NCBI GenBank assembly: GCA_035539215.1
Contig: DATLIX010000165.1
Coordinates: 1-64,000, forward strand
DNA: 64,000 nucleotides
Reading direction: 5' to 3'
Source: Dongia_B sp035539215
GTDB taxonomy: Bacteria > Pseudomonadota > Alphaproteobacteria > Dongiales > Dongiaceae
Part shown: piece after piece, positions 17,439-26,000 of the stretch
Position numbering within the stretch: the stretch's first letter is position 1
Layout of the letters: every line of letters begins with the position of its first letter
Made by a program: the position numbers and the translations under genes
Notes under the pieces: generated by a model
Databases searched by the model: none
What the model saw: the letters and a program-made list of their open reading frames with translations, nothing else
What the model was told of the DNA's origin: nothing

Positions 17439-18209
17439 ATGACGAATTTTGACGGCTTGGTCGCTCTGGTGACGGGCGCCGGCAGCGCCGACGGGATCGG
17501 CTTTGCGGCAGCCAAGATGCTCGCCGCGGCGGGAGCCAAGATAGCGATTACCTCAACCACCGACCGGATCCAGGCGAGGTTCGCCGAGCTTGGCGGCGAT
17601 GCGGCGACGCAGCTCGCGCTGGCTGCCGACCTCACCAAGGAGCGGCAGGTCGAGAGATTGCTGGCGCAGGTGCTGAAGCGTTTCGGCCGCATCGATATCT
17701 TGATCAACAATGCAGGCATGATCCAGACCGGCGAGAAGGCGAAAGCCTCGCGCGTGCAGGATATCAGCACCGAAGAATGGAAGCGGGCGATCGATATCAA
17801 TCTCAACACCTGCTTCTATGTCACGCGCAGCGTGCTGCCGCAGATGCTGAAGCGGCGTTTCGGCCGCATCGTCAATATCGCTTCGGTCACCGGCCCGGTC
17901 GTCACTTATGAACGCAGCGCCGCCTATAGCGCTGCCAAGGCCGCCATGGTCGGTTATACCCGCGCCGCCGCCTTGGATGTCGGCCGGCGCGGCGTGACCG
18001 TCAATGCGGTCGCTCCCGGCTGGATCCAGACCGGCTCTTCTTCGAAGACGGAAATCGAGGCCGGCCGTCATACGCCGGTCGGCCGTCCGGGGCGGGCCGA
18101 TGAGGTCGCCGCCGTCGCCGCCTTTCTTGCCAGCCGCGAGGCAAGCTATGTCACCGGGCAGATGATCGTTGTCGACGGCGGCAATACTATTCAGGAACAC
18201 AAGGGATGA
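17439..18209 (+). CDS. SDR family NAD(P)-dependent oxidoreductase
   Basis: A 256-residue classical short-chain dehydrogenase. It has TGAGSADGIG (cofactor loop), INNAG near residue 88, an active-site Ser in VNIASVTG, the YxxxK motif in YSAAKAAMVG, and a C-terminal TGQMIVVDGG. It diverges from the aminotransferase across 201 bp and is followed by a second SDR 58 bp downstream. The pair suggests oxidation of a hydroxyl or aldehyde carbon in the same pathway as the GS-like and aminotransferase genes; that is inference from layout. Confidence 0.88.
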   Translation: MTNFDGLVALVTGAGSADGIGFAAAKMLAAAGAKIAITSTTDRIQARFAELGGDAATQLALAADLTKERQVERLLAQVLKRFGRIDILINNAGMIQTGEKAKASRVQDISTEEWKRAIDINLNTCFYVTRSVLPQMLKRRFGRIVNIASVTGPVVTYERSAAYSAAKAAMVGYTRAAALDVGRRGVTVNAVAPGWIQTGSSSKTEIEAGRHTPVGRPGRADEVAAVAAFLASREASYVTGQMIVVDGGNTIQEHKG

Positions 18210-18267
18210 CGCGGCAGATCGGCCGCGTTGCATGAAGATGGCTGGATCAGGGTCAGGGAGTATCGGA

Positions 18268-19050
18268 ATGGCAGTGGAAGACGGCAGCTGGTCTGGCAAG
18301 ACCGTTTTGGTGACAGGCGGCGCCGGCGGCCTCGGTCAGGCGCTCGCCCGTCGCTATGCGGCGGCCGGCGCCGTTGTCGCCCTTGCCGATCTCTCGCAGG
18401 AAGATGCCGATCGCGTCGCGCTGGAGATTGGCCGCGGCTGCTTCGCTGTCGCTACCGACGTAAGCAAGGTGGCCGATTGCGAGCGGATGACCGCGGTCGC
18501 CGTCGCGCGCACCGGCCGGCTCGATCTGCTGATCAATGCGGCCGGCATCTGGCTCGAAGGCGATGCCGACGGGGTGACGGAGGCAGATTGGGACCGGGTG
18601 ATCGACATCAATCTCAAAGGCAGCTTCTTTGCCTGCCGCTTCGCTATTCCCGAGCTGGAAAAGACCGGCGGGCAGATCATCAATATCGGCTCGGATGCCG
18701 GCCTGGTCGGTAATAAGGGGGCAGCAGTCTATTGCGCGTCAAAGGGAGGCATCTCCCTGCTCACCAAGGCGTTGGCCCTGGAACTGGCGCCGCGCGGCAT
18801 CCGCGTCAATGCCGTCTGCCCCTGTGACATTGAAACGCCGATGATCGAGTTCCAGGCCAATACCTATGGCGATGGCGATCCCTCGGCCTATAAGCGCAAC
18901 CTGCTGTCCAAGTATCCGCAGGGCAAAATGGCGCGGTTCTCGCGTCCGGAGGAAATTGCCGCCTTCGTTTATGCGATCACCTCGCCGGAGCTGGCGCCGC
19001 TGGTGGGGGCTTGCCTGCCGATCGATTTCGGACTGACGGCGGGCTATTGA
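18268..19050 (+). CDS. SDR family oxidoreductase (second copy)
   Basis: A 260-residue short-chain dehydrogenase with TGGAGGLGQALA, LINAAGIW, INIGSDAGLVG, the active-site YCASKGG and a closing CLPIDFGLTAGY. It is only distantly similar to the preceding SDR, so it probably acts on a different intermediate. The open frame continues upstream to 18169, but the ATG at 18268 has GGGAG 8 bases before it and gives a standard SDR N-terminus. It is followed 2 bp later by the Hpt gene. Confidence 0.88.
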   Translation: MAVEDGSWSGKTVLVTGGAGGLGQALARRYAAAGAVVALADLSQEDADRVALEIGRGCFAVATDVSKVADCERMTAVAVARTGRLDLLINAAGIWLEGDADGVTEADWDRVIDINLKGSFFACRFAIPELEKTGGQIINIGSDAGLVGNKGAAVYCASKGGISLLTKALALELAPRGIRVNAVCPCDIETPMIEFQANTYGDGDPSAYKRNLLSKYPQGKMARFSRPEEIAAFVYAITSPELAPLVGACLPIDFGLTAGY

Positions 19051-19052
19051 GC

Positions 19053-19451
19053 ATGCTCGATCAGGCTGTCATTGCGCAACTGATTGCCGATATTGGCGAC
19101 GACGCCTTTATCCGGCTGTCGCGGCAATTCCTCGATGAGACCGGCAATCGTATCGTGGCCCTGACCGACGCCCGGAAGGCGGCGGCCTGGGGCGAGCTCG
19201 CCCGTCACGCCCATTCGCTGAAAAGCACCGCGCAAAGCTTCGGCCTGCCCGAAACCGGCGCCCAGGCCCGTGACCTGCAGGTGGCAGCTGACCGTCTCGA
19301 CATCGCGGCGATCGATGCCCTTTTGCCGCGGCTCATCGACACCACCGGCGCGGAATGCGCGATGTTCGAGGCGTTATGCGCGAATATGCTGGCTAAACGG
19401 CAATCGGCGAATCCCAGCTCTGGCGCTTCCGATAAAGCGTCGAGGGACTGA
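19053..19451 (+). CDS. Hpt (histidine phosphotransfer) domain protein, LuxU-like
   Basis: A 132-residue single Hpt domain, a four-helix phosphorelay carrier. The phospho-acceptor is most likely His54 in HAHSLKSTAQSFG, which matches the Hpt signature HxxKxxA/S. It starts 2 bp after the second SDR, so it is probably in that operon. Its last 59 bp overlap the 3' end of the opposing LuxO-like regulator gene. This pairs an Hpt protein with a sigma-54 response regulator, as LuxU and LuxO are paired in vibrios. The sensor kinase is not in the window. Confidence 0.85.
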   Translation: MLDQAVIAQLIADIGDDAFIRLSRQFLDETGNRIVALTDARKAAAWGELARHAHSLKSTAQSFGLPETGAQARDLQVAADRLDIAAIDALLPRLIDTTGAECAMFEALCANMLAKRQSANPSSGASDKASRD

Positions 19452-20820
19452 CGCCCAGGGCGGCGGCGGCGCGCGGAATATTGCCATCGCACAGGGCGAT
19501 GGCAGCTTCGATCGCCTCGCGTTCGACGTCCGCCAGCGGCCGGATGGTTTCGCTGCCACCGGCTTTGCCGATCGAGGGCAGCATGCCGGTCACGTGCTGG
19601 GGATCCGCCGCCAGCGGGCTGCTCTGCTGGCGCAAGACATTCATGAGCTGCTGCGGCGGCAGCATGTCCGGTGTCACCACCGGCCCGCTATGCATGACCA
19701 CGGTATTGCGGATCAGGTTCTGTAGCTGGCGGATATTGCCGGGCCAGGAATAGGTGGTCAGCAGACGTTCGGTCTCGCGCGAAAACCCGGTGAAATTCTT
19801 GTGTTCTTCCTTGGCATATTCCTCGAGGAAATGCTCGGCGAGCTGCATGATGTCGTCGCCCCGCTCGCGCAGGGGCGGCAGCATGATGTTGAGGACATGC
19901 AGCCGGTAGAACAGGTCCTCGCGGAAACGGCCGGCGGCGACTTCGGTCATCGGATCGCGGTTGGTGGCGCAGAGGATGCGGACGTCGACGGTTTCGACCC
20001 GGTCGCTGCCGACCCGCTGAAAACTGCCGGTCTGCAGAAAACGCAGCAGTTTCGGCTGCAGCTCGATCGACATTTCGCAGATCTCGTCGAGGAACAGGGT
20101 GCCGCCATCGGCGCTGGAAGCCGCACCTTCGCGATCGGTCTGCGCGCCGGTGAAAGCCCCTTTCACATGGCCGAAGATGGCGCTCTCCAGCAGGTCCTTG
20201 GGCACCGCGGCGCAGTTCAACGGGATGAACGGCGCGGTGGCCCGCGGCGAGATGCTGTGGATCGCCTGCGCCGCGACTTCCTTGCCCGTGCCCGACTGGC
20301 CGGTGATGAATACGGTCGCCTTGCTGGAGGCGGCCGCAGCGATCATCCGGTAGACCGACTGCATGACTTCGGACTTGCCGATAAAGCCGCAGAATTCGGG
20401 CTGGCTGAAATGGCCGCTGAGCGTCGCCACCATGGTCGAGAGGCGGCGGCGCTCGAGCACGTTGTTGAGGGTGATCAGCAGCCGGTCGGCGTTGAAGGGC
20501 TTGACCAGGAAGTCATAGGCGCCTTCGCGCATGGCCTCGACCGCCGTGCTGATCGAGCCGTCGGCGGTGATGACCACGGTGGCGGTCGGCAGGTTGTTGT
20601 TGCGGATATGCCGCAGCACGTCGAGGCCGTCGATATCGGGCAGCCGGAGATCCAGCAGCACCACGTCAGGGGGATTGCGGCTGATTTCCTTGATGGCGGT
20701 CCGGCCATTGTCGCAATGGCGCACGTTATAGGGCCCGCGCCGCAGATATTCCTGAAAGATCCTGGCCATGGAAAAGGTGTCTTCGACCAGCAAGACATCC
20801 GATCGCAATTGCCCGTCCAT
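19393..20820 (-). CDS. Sigma-54-dependent response regulator, LuxO/NtrC type
   Basis: A 475-residue activator. Residues 8-120 are a receiver with phospho-Asp57 (LLDLRLPD) and Lys107. The AAA+ domain has Walker A GQSGTGKE, the sigma-54 contact loop GAFTGA, Walker B GGTLFLDEI and R-finger region FREDLFYRL. The C-terminal HTH is Fis-like (IPRAAAALGVSPSTLYRK). The start at 20820 is chosen because AGGTG lies 8 bases upstream; a start at 20838 would add six residues. The gene converges on and overlaps the Hpt gene by 59 bp. Targets are unknown, but a -24/-12 motif lies at 51510 and the amine cluster is adjacent. Confidence 0.9.
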   Translation of the reverse strand: MDGQLRSDVLLVEDTFSMARIFQEYLRRGPYNVRHCDNGRTAIKEISRNPPDVVLLDLRLPDIDGLDVLRHIRNNNLPTATVVITADGSISTAVEAMREGAYDFLVKPFNADRLLITLNNVLERRRLSTMVATLSGHFSQPEFCGFIGKSEVMQSVYRMIAAAASSKATVFITGQSGTGKEVAAQAIHSISPRATAPFIPLNCAAVPKDLLESAIFGHVKGAFTGAQTDREGAASSADGGTLFLDEICEMSIELQPKLLRFLQTGSFQRVGSDRVETVDVRILCATNRDPMTEVAAGRFREDLFYRLHVLNIMLPPLRERGDDIMQLAEHFLEEYAKEEHKNFTGFSRETERLLTTYSWPGNIRQLQNLIRNTVVMHSGPVVTPDMLPPQQLMNVLRQQSSPLAADPQHVTGMLPSIGKAGGSETIRPLADVEREAIEAAIALCDGNIPRAAAALGVSPSTLYRKRQSWDSPIAV

Positions 20821-21156
20821 CACGTCCACACCTGCCATTGGCGACTTGTTTCGGCGAGCGGCAAGCGGACTAATGCGGGTCCAACACCAACGCCCGTGCA
20901 ACAGACGGCCGCAACTCTTGCCCTCAAGCAATTTCAAATATTTAGCAACTTCGTCCCATCAGCGCAAATATCGGCGTGCTGGCCGAGGCGCATCAGATCG
21001 GCGGTGCGTGTCCGGCAGCGCCAAACGCGACTGTCGTCGGTGTCTTTCTACCCGGCCAAGCCCGCCGCCGGCAGCCGGTTACTGGTCTCTCACCTGCTTT
21101 TCCCGTATGATGCCGCAGCGAAGTCAGAATCGGCCCAACATCCTTGGGGGGATGTC
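20821..21156. other. Gene-free stretch between divergent response regulator and PilZ genes
   Basis: 336 bases between the divergent LuxO-like and PilZ genes. It must carry both promoters, but I see no convincing -35/-10 or -24/-12 pair and no strong hairpin or terminator. An open minus-strand frame covers the first ~115 bases, which is an upstream extension of the regulator and not a separate gene. Confidence 0.5.
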
Positions 21157-21492
21157 ATGGAAGCGAGTGATAAGCGGCGCCACGAGCGCTTCGGATATGA
21201 CGGTACGGCCATGCTGGTGTTCGACGACATCAACAGCCGTCGCACGCTGGCGATCACGAATTACCGTAATGTATCGCAGGGTGGTGCCTGCATCATGACG
21301 CCCAATACCGAAAGCCTGCAGATCGGCGATCATCTTTTCATCATGCCCGAACGCTATCGCCGCAAGCGCGAGGCGGTTGTCGTCGACCTGGGGACGGGGC
21401 GCTTACATCTCGAACTGTCGCGCAATCAGGAAATGACCGAATTCGAATTGGCCGAGCTTATCCAGCGGCTCGAATTCCGCAAAGTTCTGTAA
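21157..21492 (+). CDS. PilZ domain protein
   Basis: A 111-residue single PilZ domain, a likely c-di-GMP receptor. The RxxxR-type motif is in KRRHERFGYDG near the N-terminus and the (D/N)xSxxG motif in YRNVSQGGACI. The ATG at 21157 has a GGGGGG tract about 6 bases before it. It converges on a second PilZ gene with 41 bp between the stops. No diguanylate cyclase is nearby. Confidence 0.85.
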   Translation: MEASDKRRHERFGYDGTAMLVFDDINSRRTLAITNYRNVSQGGACIMTPNTESLQIGDHLFIMPERYRRKREAVVVDLGTGRLHLELSRNQEMTEFELAELIQRLEFRKVL

Positions 21493-21533
21493 GTCTCTAT
21501 TTCTAAAATAATTGGCAATCTACCGTGGGTGAC

Positions 21534-21839
21534 TTATTCGCACAGATGCGGCTTGGTATCGATCAGATGATTGATCACCAGAATGCCGGGAAATGCGATC
21601 GCCATATGCGATTCGGATATGCGGACCACGGTGCCGATGGTGGGGCCTAGGCCGGGCAGATCAACCGAGATCTTGTCGCCGACCATGGCCGCCCGATTGG
21701 TCTTCAACAAGGCGCCGCCGGCGGAAATATCGATCAAGCGGCATTCGGCCTCCACACCCTGCACCACGAGATGGGTCGGCAGATTGACGGCATAACGCTT
21801 CGATGAGCGGCGTTCGCTGCTCTTGCGTTGCGGCAACAT
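21534..21839 (-). CDS. PilZ domain protein (second)
   Basis: A 101-residue PilZ domain with RRSSKRYAVNLPTHL near the N-terminus (RxxxR type) and IDISAGGALLKT as the DxSxxG motif. It is divergent in sequence from its neighbour, so the two are not a recent duplication. Starts at 21860 or 21878 are also possible; 21839 is chosen for AAGGGG about 8 bases upstream. A regulatory role through c-di-GMP is inferred from the family. Confidence 0.83.
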   Translation of the reverse strand: MLPQRKSSERRSSKRYAVNLPTHLVVQGVEAECRLIDISAGGALLKTNRAAMVGDKISVDLPGLGPTIGTVVRISESHMAIAFPGILVINHLIDTKPHLCE

Positions 21840-22012
21840 ATGGTCATCCCCTTCATTCATGATGCTCACCATCATCAATGCCGTCGGTTGAAAAAAGCTT
21901 AACCCAGAGGTGGTTGTACCAGAAGATTGAGCTGGTGTATCAATTGGCCCGAGAGTAGGTGCCGGCGCTGCTCACCGGGATGTGTTGCAGGCTCTGGCCT
22001 TCAGTTCTCGCT

Positions 22013-23140
22013 TCAAACCTGGCATCGGGCCGGGGCCAGATCCGTTTCTGCCAGCCCCTGGGCGATGAATTCGGGGGGTATCCAGCCCTGATCGATCAGC
22101 CCTGCCGCCAGCCGGGCGAGGGCTGCCGACATCATGATGCCGAAGCCGCCCTGGCCGGCCAGCCAGAAGAAGTTCTTGAGCTGAGGGTCGAAGCCGGCCA
22201 CGGGCGCGCCGTCGGCAACGAAGCTCCGCAAGCCCGCCCAGCTATGCTCGATGCGCCGGATGGTGATGGCGGTATGCCGTTCCAGCCAATCGGCCAGGAC
22301 GGCGACATCCATGTCATCCGGCTGGATATCCTGCGGCTCGACCGGGGTTTCGTCTCCCGGCGAGGCCATGATCTTGCCGGAAGTCGGCTTGATATAGATT
22401 TCCCCGCCGGCGAAATCGACCAGCGGCATGGTCTTGATATCGATCCCGGCCGGCGGATCGACCAAAATAGCGGTACGGCGTTTGGGAACCAGGCCGATCG
22501 GCCGGGCGCCGGCCATCTGGCCGATGCGGTCGGCCCAGGCGCCGGCGGCATTGATCACGATGGCGCTGCGATAGCTGCCTTTGGCGGTCTCGACCTGCCA
22601 GACATGACCGTCATGGCTGAGCTTGGTCACGGCGCGGTCCGTGATCACCTGACCGCCGCGGGCGGCCAGCCCCTTCAGGAAACCGCGATGGATGGCATCG
22701 ACATCCATATCCAACACGCCGGGCTCGTAGACGGCGCGGCCGAGGAGATCGGCGCGCAGCAGCGGCGCGTGCCGCATGGCTTCCGCCAGGGGGATCTCGT
22801 GGATGGGATGCGCCGCGGTTCCCAGTGCCAGTATCTTGTCGAGCAGCGCCTCGTCGCCCTTGAAGGCGACGCTGAGGCCGCCGCGCGGGGTCAGGAGCGG
22901 ATGTTCGGCAAAGCCCTCCGGCGGCGATTTGAAGAAATCATAGCTGACGGCGCTGACGGCACGAACCGCCGCCGGGCCGTAATTGCGGGTGAAGAGTGCT
23001 GCTGACCGGCCGGTGGAATGATAGCCGGGCACATCCTCGGCCTCGAGAACCAGGACCTTGCCCCGCTTTGCCAATTCGTAGCCGGCCGAGGCGCCGGAAA
23101 CGCCGGCGCCGATGATCAGAAAATCGCAATCGGTGCTCAT
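22013..23140 (-). CDS. FAD-dependent oxidoreductase of the DAO family
   Basis: A 375-residue flavoenzyme of the D-amino-acid oxidase/sarcosine oxidase family. The FAD-binding GAGVSGASAGYELAKRG lies at residues 11-27, AGAWADRIGQMAG in the middle, and the C-terminal FAD contact is GQGGFGIMMSAALARLAAG. Family members oxidise glycine, sarcosine or other amino or hydroxy acids; glycerol-3-phosphate-like and 2-hydroxyglutarate-like enzymes also look similar. It lies 24 bp downstream of the MATE transporter on the same strand. Substrate is not evident. Confidence 0.85.
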   Translation of the reverse strand: MSTDCDFLIIGAGVSGASAGYELAKRGKVLVLEAEDVPGYHSTGRSAALFTRNYGPAAVRAVSAVSYDFFKSPPEGFAEHPLLTPRGGLSVAFKGDEALLDKILALGTAAHPIHEIPLAEAMRHAPLLRADLLGRAVYEPGVLDMDVDAIHRGFLKGLAARGGQVITDRAVTKLSHDGHVWQVETAKGSYRSAIVINAAGAWADRIGQMAGARPIGLVPKRRTAILVDPPAGIDIKTMPLVDFAGGEIYIKPTSGKIMASPGDETPVEPQDIQPDDMDVAVLADWLERHTAITIRRIEHSWAGLRSFVADGAPVAGFDPQLKNFFWLAGQGGFGIMMSAALARLAAGLIDQGWIPPEFIAQGLAETDLAPARCQV

Positions 23141-23164
23141 GTTTTCCTACAACTTCCCTTGCTG

Positions 23165-24556
23165 CTAGTCGTTCCTGCTTCTGGTGAGGGCGTGAAAGCG
23201 CCAGGCCAGCATCGCCATGGCAATGGTGAGCGAGACGGCAAGGCCCGACATCAGCGCCATCGGCCCCATGCCATGGCGGAAGCCGAAGACATAGCCGATC
23301 GGGACGCCAATCGCCCAAAAACTCAGGCCATAAACGATGGTGGGGATGAGGGTGTCCGAGGTGCCGCGAAGCACACCCATCAGGACGCCCTGCAGGCCGT
23401 CGATAAGGATCATGGCCGCCGTCAACAGCAATACCGGTGTCAACAGCGCCAGAACGTCGGCGTCGTCGCTGTAGCTCCGGGCAATGATCGCCGCGCCGAA
23501 ATAGATGCAGGCGCCGATCGCCGCCATGACCAGGGCCTCCAACCCGACGGCGATCCAACCGGACGCCGCTGCATCGCGCCAGGAACCCCGGCCGATCCCA
23601 TGGGCGACGCGGATTGCGGCGGCCGTCGCGAGGCCGGTCGTCAGCATGTAGACAAGGCTGGTCACGTTGATCGCCGCATGCATCGTGGCAAGTGCTGCCG
23701 TGCCCATCCACCCGGCCATGACGATCATCGACATGAAGCAGCTGGATTCAAGGGCGACGGCAAAGCCGAGCGGCAGGCCCAGGGCCATCAGGCGCCGGAA
23801 GTCGCCGCGCTGCCACCGCATGGTGGCGCCGATACCATAGGCCTGACGATCCGGCATGCGACGGATATAGAGCAGGATGACGGCAAACATCACCCAGCGG
23901 GTGAGGGATGTCGCCAGGGCGGCGCCGCTGGCACCGAGCGGCGGCAAGCCGAAATTGCCCTCGACCAATGGCCAGGCGATGAGCAGGTTGACGACATTGC
24001 CGGAGAGCATGATGACCGTTCCTGGCCAGGGACGGCTGATTCCTTCCAGAAAGAAATTGCAGGCGGCAAACAGCATCAACCCGGGCATGCCGATGGCGAA
24101 ATAGCGCAGCGCGGCGCCGCTCCCCGCGGCGATGTCGGCGGGCTGCCCCAGCCATCGCATCAGGACATCGCCGAGGGCCAGGATGGCGGCGAAGCCCAGG
24201 CCGAGTGCGCCGCCGACCAGCAAGGAAAGCCGCCACAAGCCGCCGCAGTGATGCTTGTCGCCGGCGCCGTCCGCCTGTGCCGACAGCACGATGGTGCCGA
24301 TCAGCAGGCCGATGCCGGTGCTCAGCAGAATGCTCTGCGGCTGTACGCTGCCGCCGAAATAGGCCAGCTCGGCCTTGCTGCCGCGGCACAGAAAGCTGTC
24401 CACCGCGATCATGATGACGAGGCCGGCGCGCGAAATCATCACCGGGACAGCGAGGCGGACGGTCCGACCGATATGATGGATGATCGATAAGCGAGGTGGC
24501 GTCTGGATTGGCGATGCGGCCGCAGGTGCGGGTTGAGTCGCAGGCGTTACGGTCAT
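23165..24556 (-). CDS. MATE family efflux transporter
   Basis: A 463-residue inner-membrane protein with about twelve hydrophobic segments in two repeated halves, as in NorM/DinF-type cation-drug antiporters. Segments such as LAVPVMISRAGLVIMIAVDSFLC and FGLPPLGASGAALATSLTRWV are characteristic. The ATG at 24556 gives the usual family N-terminus; the open frame runs 47 codons further upstream without a good ribosome site. The two genes (MATE, then DAO oxidase) form a probable operon. Substrate is unknown. Confidence 0.88.
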   Translation of the reverse strand: MTVTPATQPAPAAASPIQTPPRLSIIHHIGRTVRLAVPVMISRAGLVIMIAVDSFLCRGSKAELAYFGGSVQPQSILLSTGIGLLIGTIVLSAQADGAGDKHHCGGLWRLSLLVGGALGLGFAAILALGDVLMRWLGQPADIAAGSGAALRYFAIGMPGLMLFAACNFFLEGISRPWPGTVIMLSGNVVNLLIAWPLVEGNFGLPPLGASGAALATSLTRWVMFAVILLYIRRMPDRQAYGIGATMRWQRGDFRRLMALGLPLGFAVALESSCFMSMIVMAGWMGTAALATMHAAINVTSLVYMLTTGLATAAAIRVAHGIGRGSWRDAAASGWIAVGLEALVMAAIGACIYFGAAIIARSYSDDADVLALLTPVLLLTAAMILIDGLQGVLMGVLRGTSDTLIPTIVYGLSFWAIGVPIGYVFGFRHGMGPMALMSGLAVSLTIAMAMLAWRFHALTRSRND

Positions 24557-24645
24557 ATTAACGATTACTCGTTCATTATTGCGCCCGATTTCACGGTTCT
24601 GCGCATCGTCAGCAAGGTGCATACACCCGACGGGGCCGATTGTCG

Positions 24646-25617
24646 ATGAAGGGGCTGGCAGGCAAGCAGGCAGACGGAATGGGGTTGTTTGGAGCAAAGA
24701 GCGGCTCGGCCGGGGGGAAGATACCGTTCCGTCAACGGTTCAAGGCCTGGTGGGAAGGTTATGGACTGGAAGAGCCGGCTGCCGAGGAAGAAGCGGTGGC
24801 CGAAGAGCCGTCGGACGGCTTTGGCGCGCTCCCGGCCGAACCCCTCCCGCCCCTGGAAGAGCCGATCGTCAAACTGCTCATGGCAATCTGGGGCGAGGGC
24901 AACAGCAAGCCCGGCGACGGTGAATATTTCCTCTATCTGGTGAAGCCCTTCGCCCTCAATGAAACCATGTCGCTGCTGGATTTCGGCTGCGGCCTTGGCG
25001 GCGGCACGCGTTCGGTTGCCAAGGCCTTCGATATCTATGTGGCCGGCCTCGATTCCGACAAGCTGATGGCGGATGCCGGGAAAATGATCTCGGTGCGACA
25101 GGGGCTGGACAAGAAAGCCATGATCGGCCACTTCGACGCCAGGGCCTCGCCGCTGAAGCCGGCGCAATATGACTGCATCATCTGCGTCGATCGGATGCAC
25201 ACCATCCTTGCCAAGACGGATACGTTGAAGGCGCTGGCGACCGCCATGAAGCCGCGCGGGCAGATTACGATCACCGATATCATCCTGGGGGAGGGCGTCT
25301 CGGCCGATGACGAGCGCTTGATGACGGTCCTGGGTGAAGGCGCCTCGCGTTCGCAGTTCTGGTCCCTTGGCGCCTATCAGAAAGGTTTCAAGGAGTTGAA
25401 GCTCGATCTGCGGATCAGCGAGGATATCGGCGAGCGCTATCGCAAGCTGGTGACGGAAGCCTGGGACGCCTTCACTAAGCGGCCGGAGGGCCAGGCAGTC
25501 AGCCGGGCCTATCCGCAGCTGACGGTGACCGAGGCCGAATACTGGCAGCGGTTGATGCTGGCAATGGATGCCGGCTTGCTGCGGATCTATCGCTTTTATG
25601 CGATCAAAGTCGGGTGA
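24646..25617 (+). CDS. Class I SAM-dependent methyltransferase
   Basis: A 323-residue protein whose middle part is a Rossmann methyltransferase: motif I SLLDFGCGLGGGTR near residue 108, an acidic VAGLDSD at motif II, and ITITDIILGEG further on. The N-terminal ~70 residues are charged and Pro/Glu-rich and are probably a flexible region. The start is uncertain: ATG at 24646 or at 24679 (MGLFGAKSG), and neither has a strong ribosome site. It diverges from the MATE gene by 89 bp. The substrate is unknown. Confidence 0.8.
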   Translation: MKGLAGKQADGMGLFGAKSGSAGGKIPFRQRFKAWWEGYGLEEPAAEEEAVAEEPSDGFGALPAEPLPPLEEPIVKLLMAIWGEGNSKPGDGEYFLYLVKPFALNETMSLLDFGCGLGGGTRSVAKAFDIYVAGLDSDKLMADAGKMISVRQGLDKKAMIGHFDARASPLKPAQYDCIICVDRMHTILAKTDTLKALATAMKPRGQITITDIILGEGVSADDERLMTVLGEGASRSQFWSLGAYQKGFKELKLDLRISEDIGERYRKLVTEAWDAFTKRPEGQAVSRAYPQLTVTEAEYWQRLMLAMDAGLLRIYRFYAIKVG

Positions 25618-25722
25618 TTCTCCGGCGATCTCGCCCCGGCGTCGCCGCCGATCCGCCGATTGAGGCTTGGTCTTTCCATCTTATCTCATATATTACAGTC
25701 ACTTAAGTGCGTTTGAAGGCTC

Positions 25723-25779
25723 TTGACAGCCGCCGCTTGGGTCCCTATGTTCCGGCCTCGTTTCGTTTTCGAGGACCGG
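25723..25779 (+). promoter_or_regulatory. Sigma-70-type promoter of rpmJ with overlapping inverted repeat
   Basis: TTGACA at 25723-25728 and TATGTT at 25746-25751 are separated by exactly 17 bases, a near-consensus housekeeping promoter. An inverted repeat follows at 25752-25779: CCGGCCTCG, a nine-base loop, then CGAGG-A-CCGG, whose right arm covers the GAGGA ribosome site. With a start near 25758 only part of the left arm would be in the RNA, so the repeat may act as a DNA operator. Confidence 0.7.
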
Positions 25780-25782
25780 ACC

Positions 25783-25908
25783 ATGAAAGTCATCAATTCG
25801 CTGAAGGCTGCGAAGGCGCGTCATAAGGATTGCCGCATCGTTCGCCGCAAGGGCCGGGTCTATATCATTAACAAGACTGATCCGCGCTATAAGGCCCGCC
25901 AGGGCTGA
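25783..25908 (+). CDS. rpmJ: 50S ribosomal protein L36 (zinc-free, 41-residue form)
   Basis: A 41-residue basic protein that matches the longer, zinc-free type of L36 (MKVINSLKAAKARHKDCRI at the start, TDPRYKARQG at the end). Only one cysteine (Cys17) is present, so the CCCH zinc site of classical L36 is missing. That is the usual form in alphaproteobacteria. L36 binds 23S rRNA in the large subunit. It is monocistronic, with its own promoter upstream and a strong terminator 60 bases after the stop. Confidence 0.96.
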   Translation: MKVINSLKAAKARHKDCRIVRRKGRVYIINKTDPRYKARQG

Positions 25909-25970
25909 GGGGCGGGGTCGGGTCGAGTGTCGCGCTACGACGCTCTCTGACATAGATCGCGATCCAGTTC

Positions 25971-26000
25971 AAACCGCGCCGGCTCTGCCGGCGCGGTTTT
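25971..26000 (+). terminator. Rho-independent terminator of rpmJ
   Basis: A hairpin with a 13-bp GC-rich perfect stem (AAACCGCGCCGGC / GCCGGCGCGGTTT), a 3-base loop and TTTTGCTTTG after the stem. It lies 62 bases downstream of the rpmJ stop. Confidence 0.9.

Noticed and set aside
23018..24490. 490-residue plus-strand open frame opposite the MATE gene
   Set aside because: No family features; the opposite strand encodes a clear membrane transporter.
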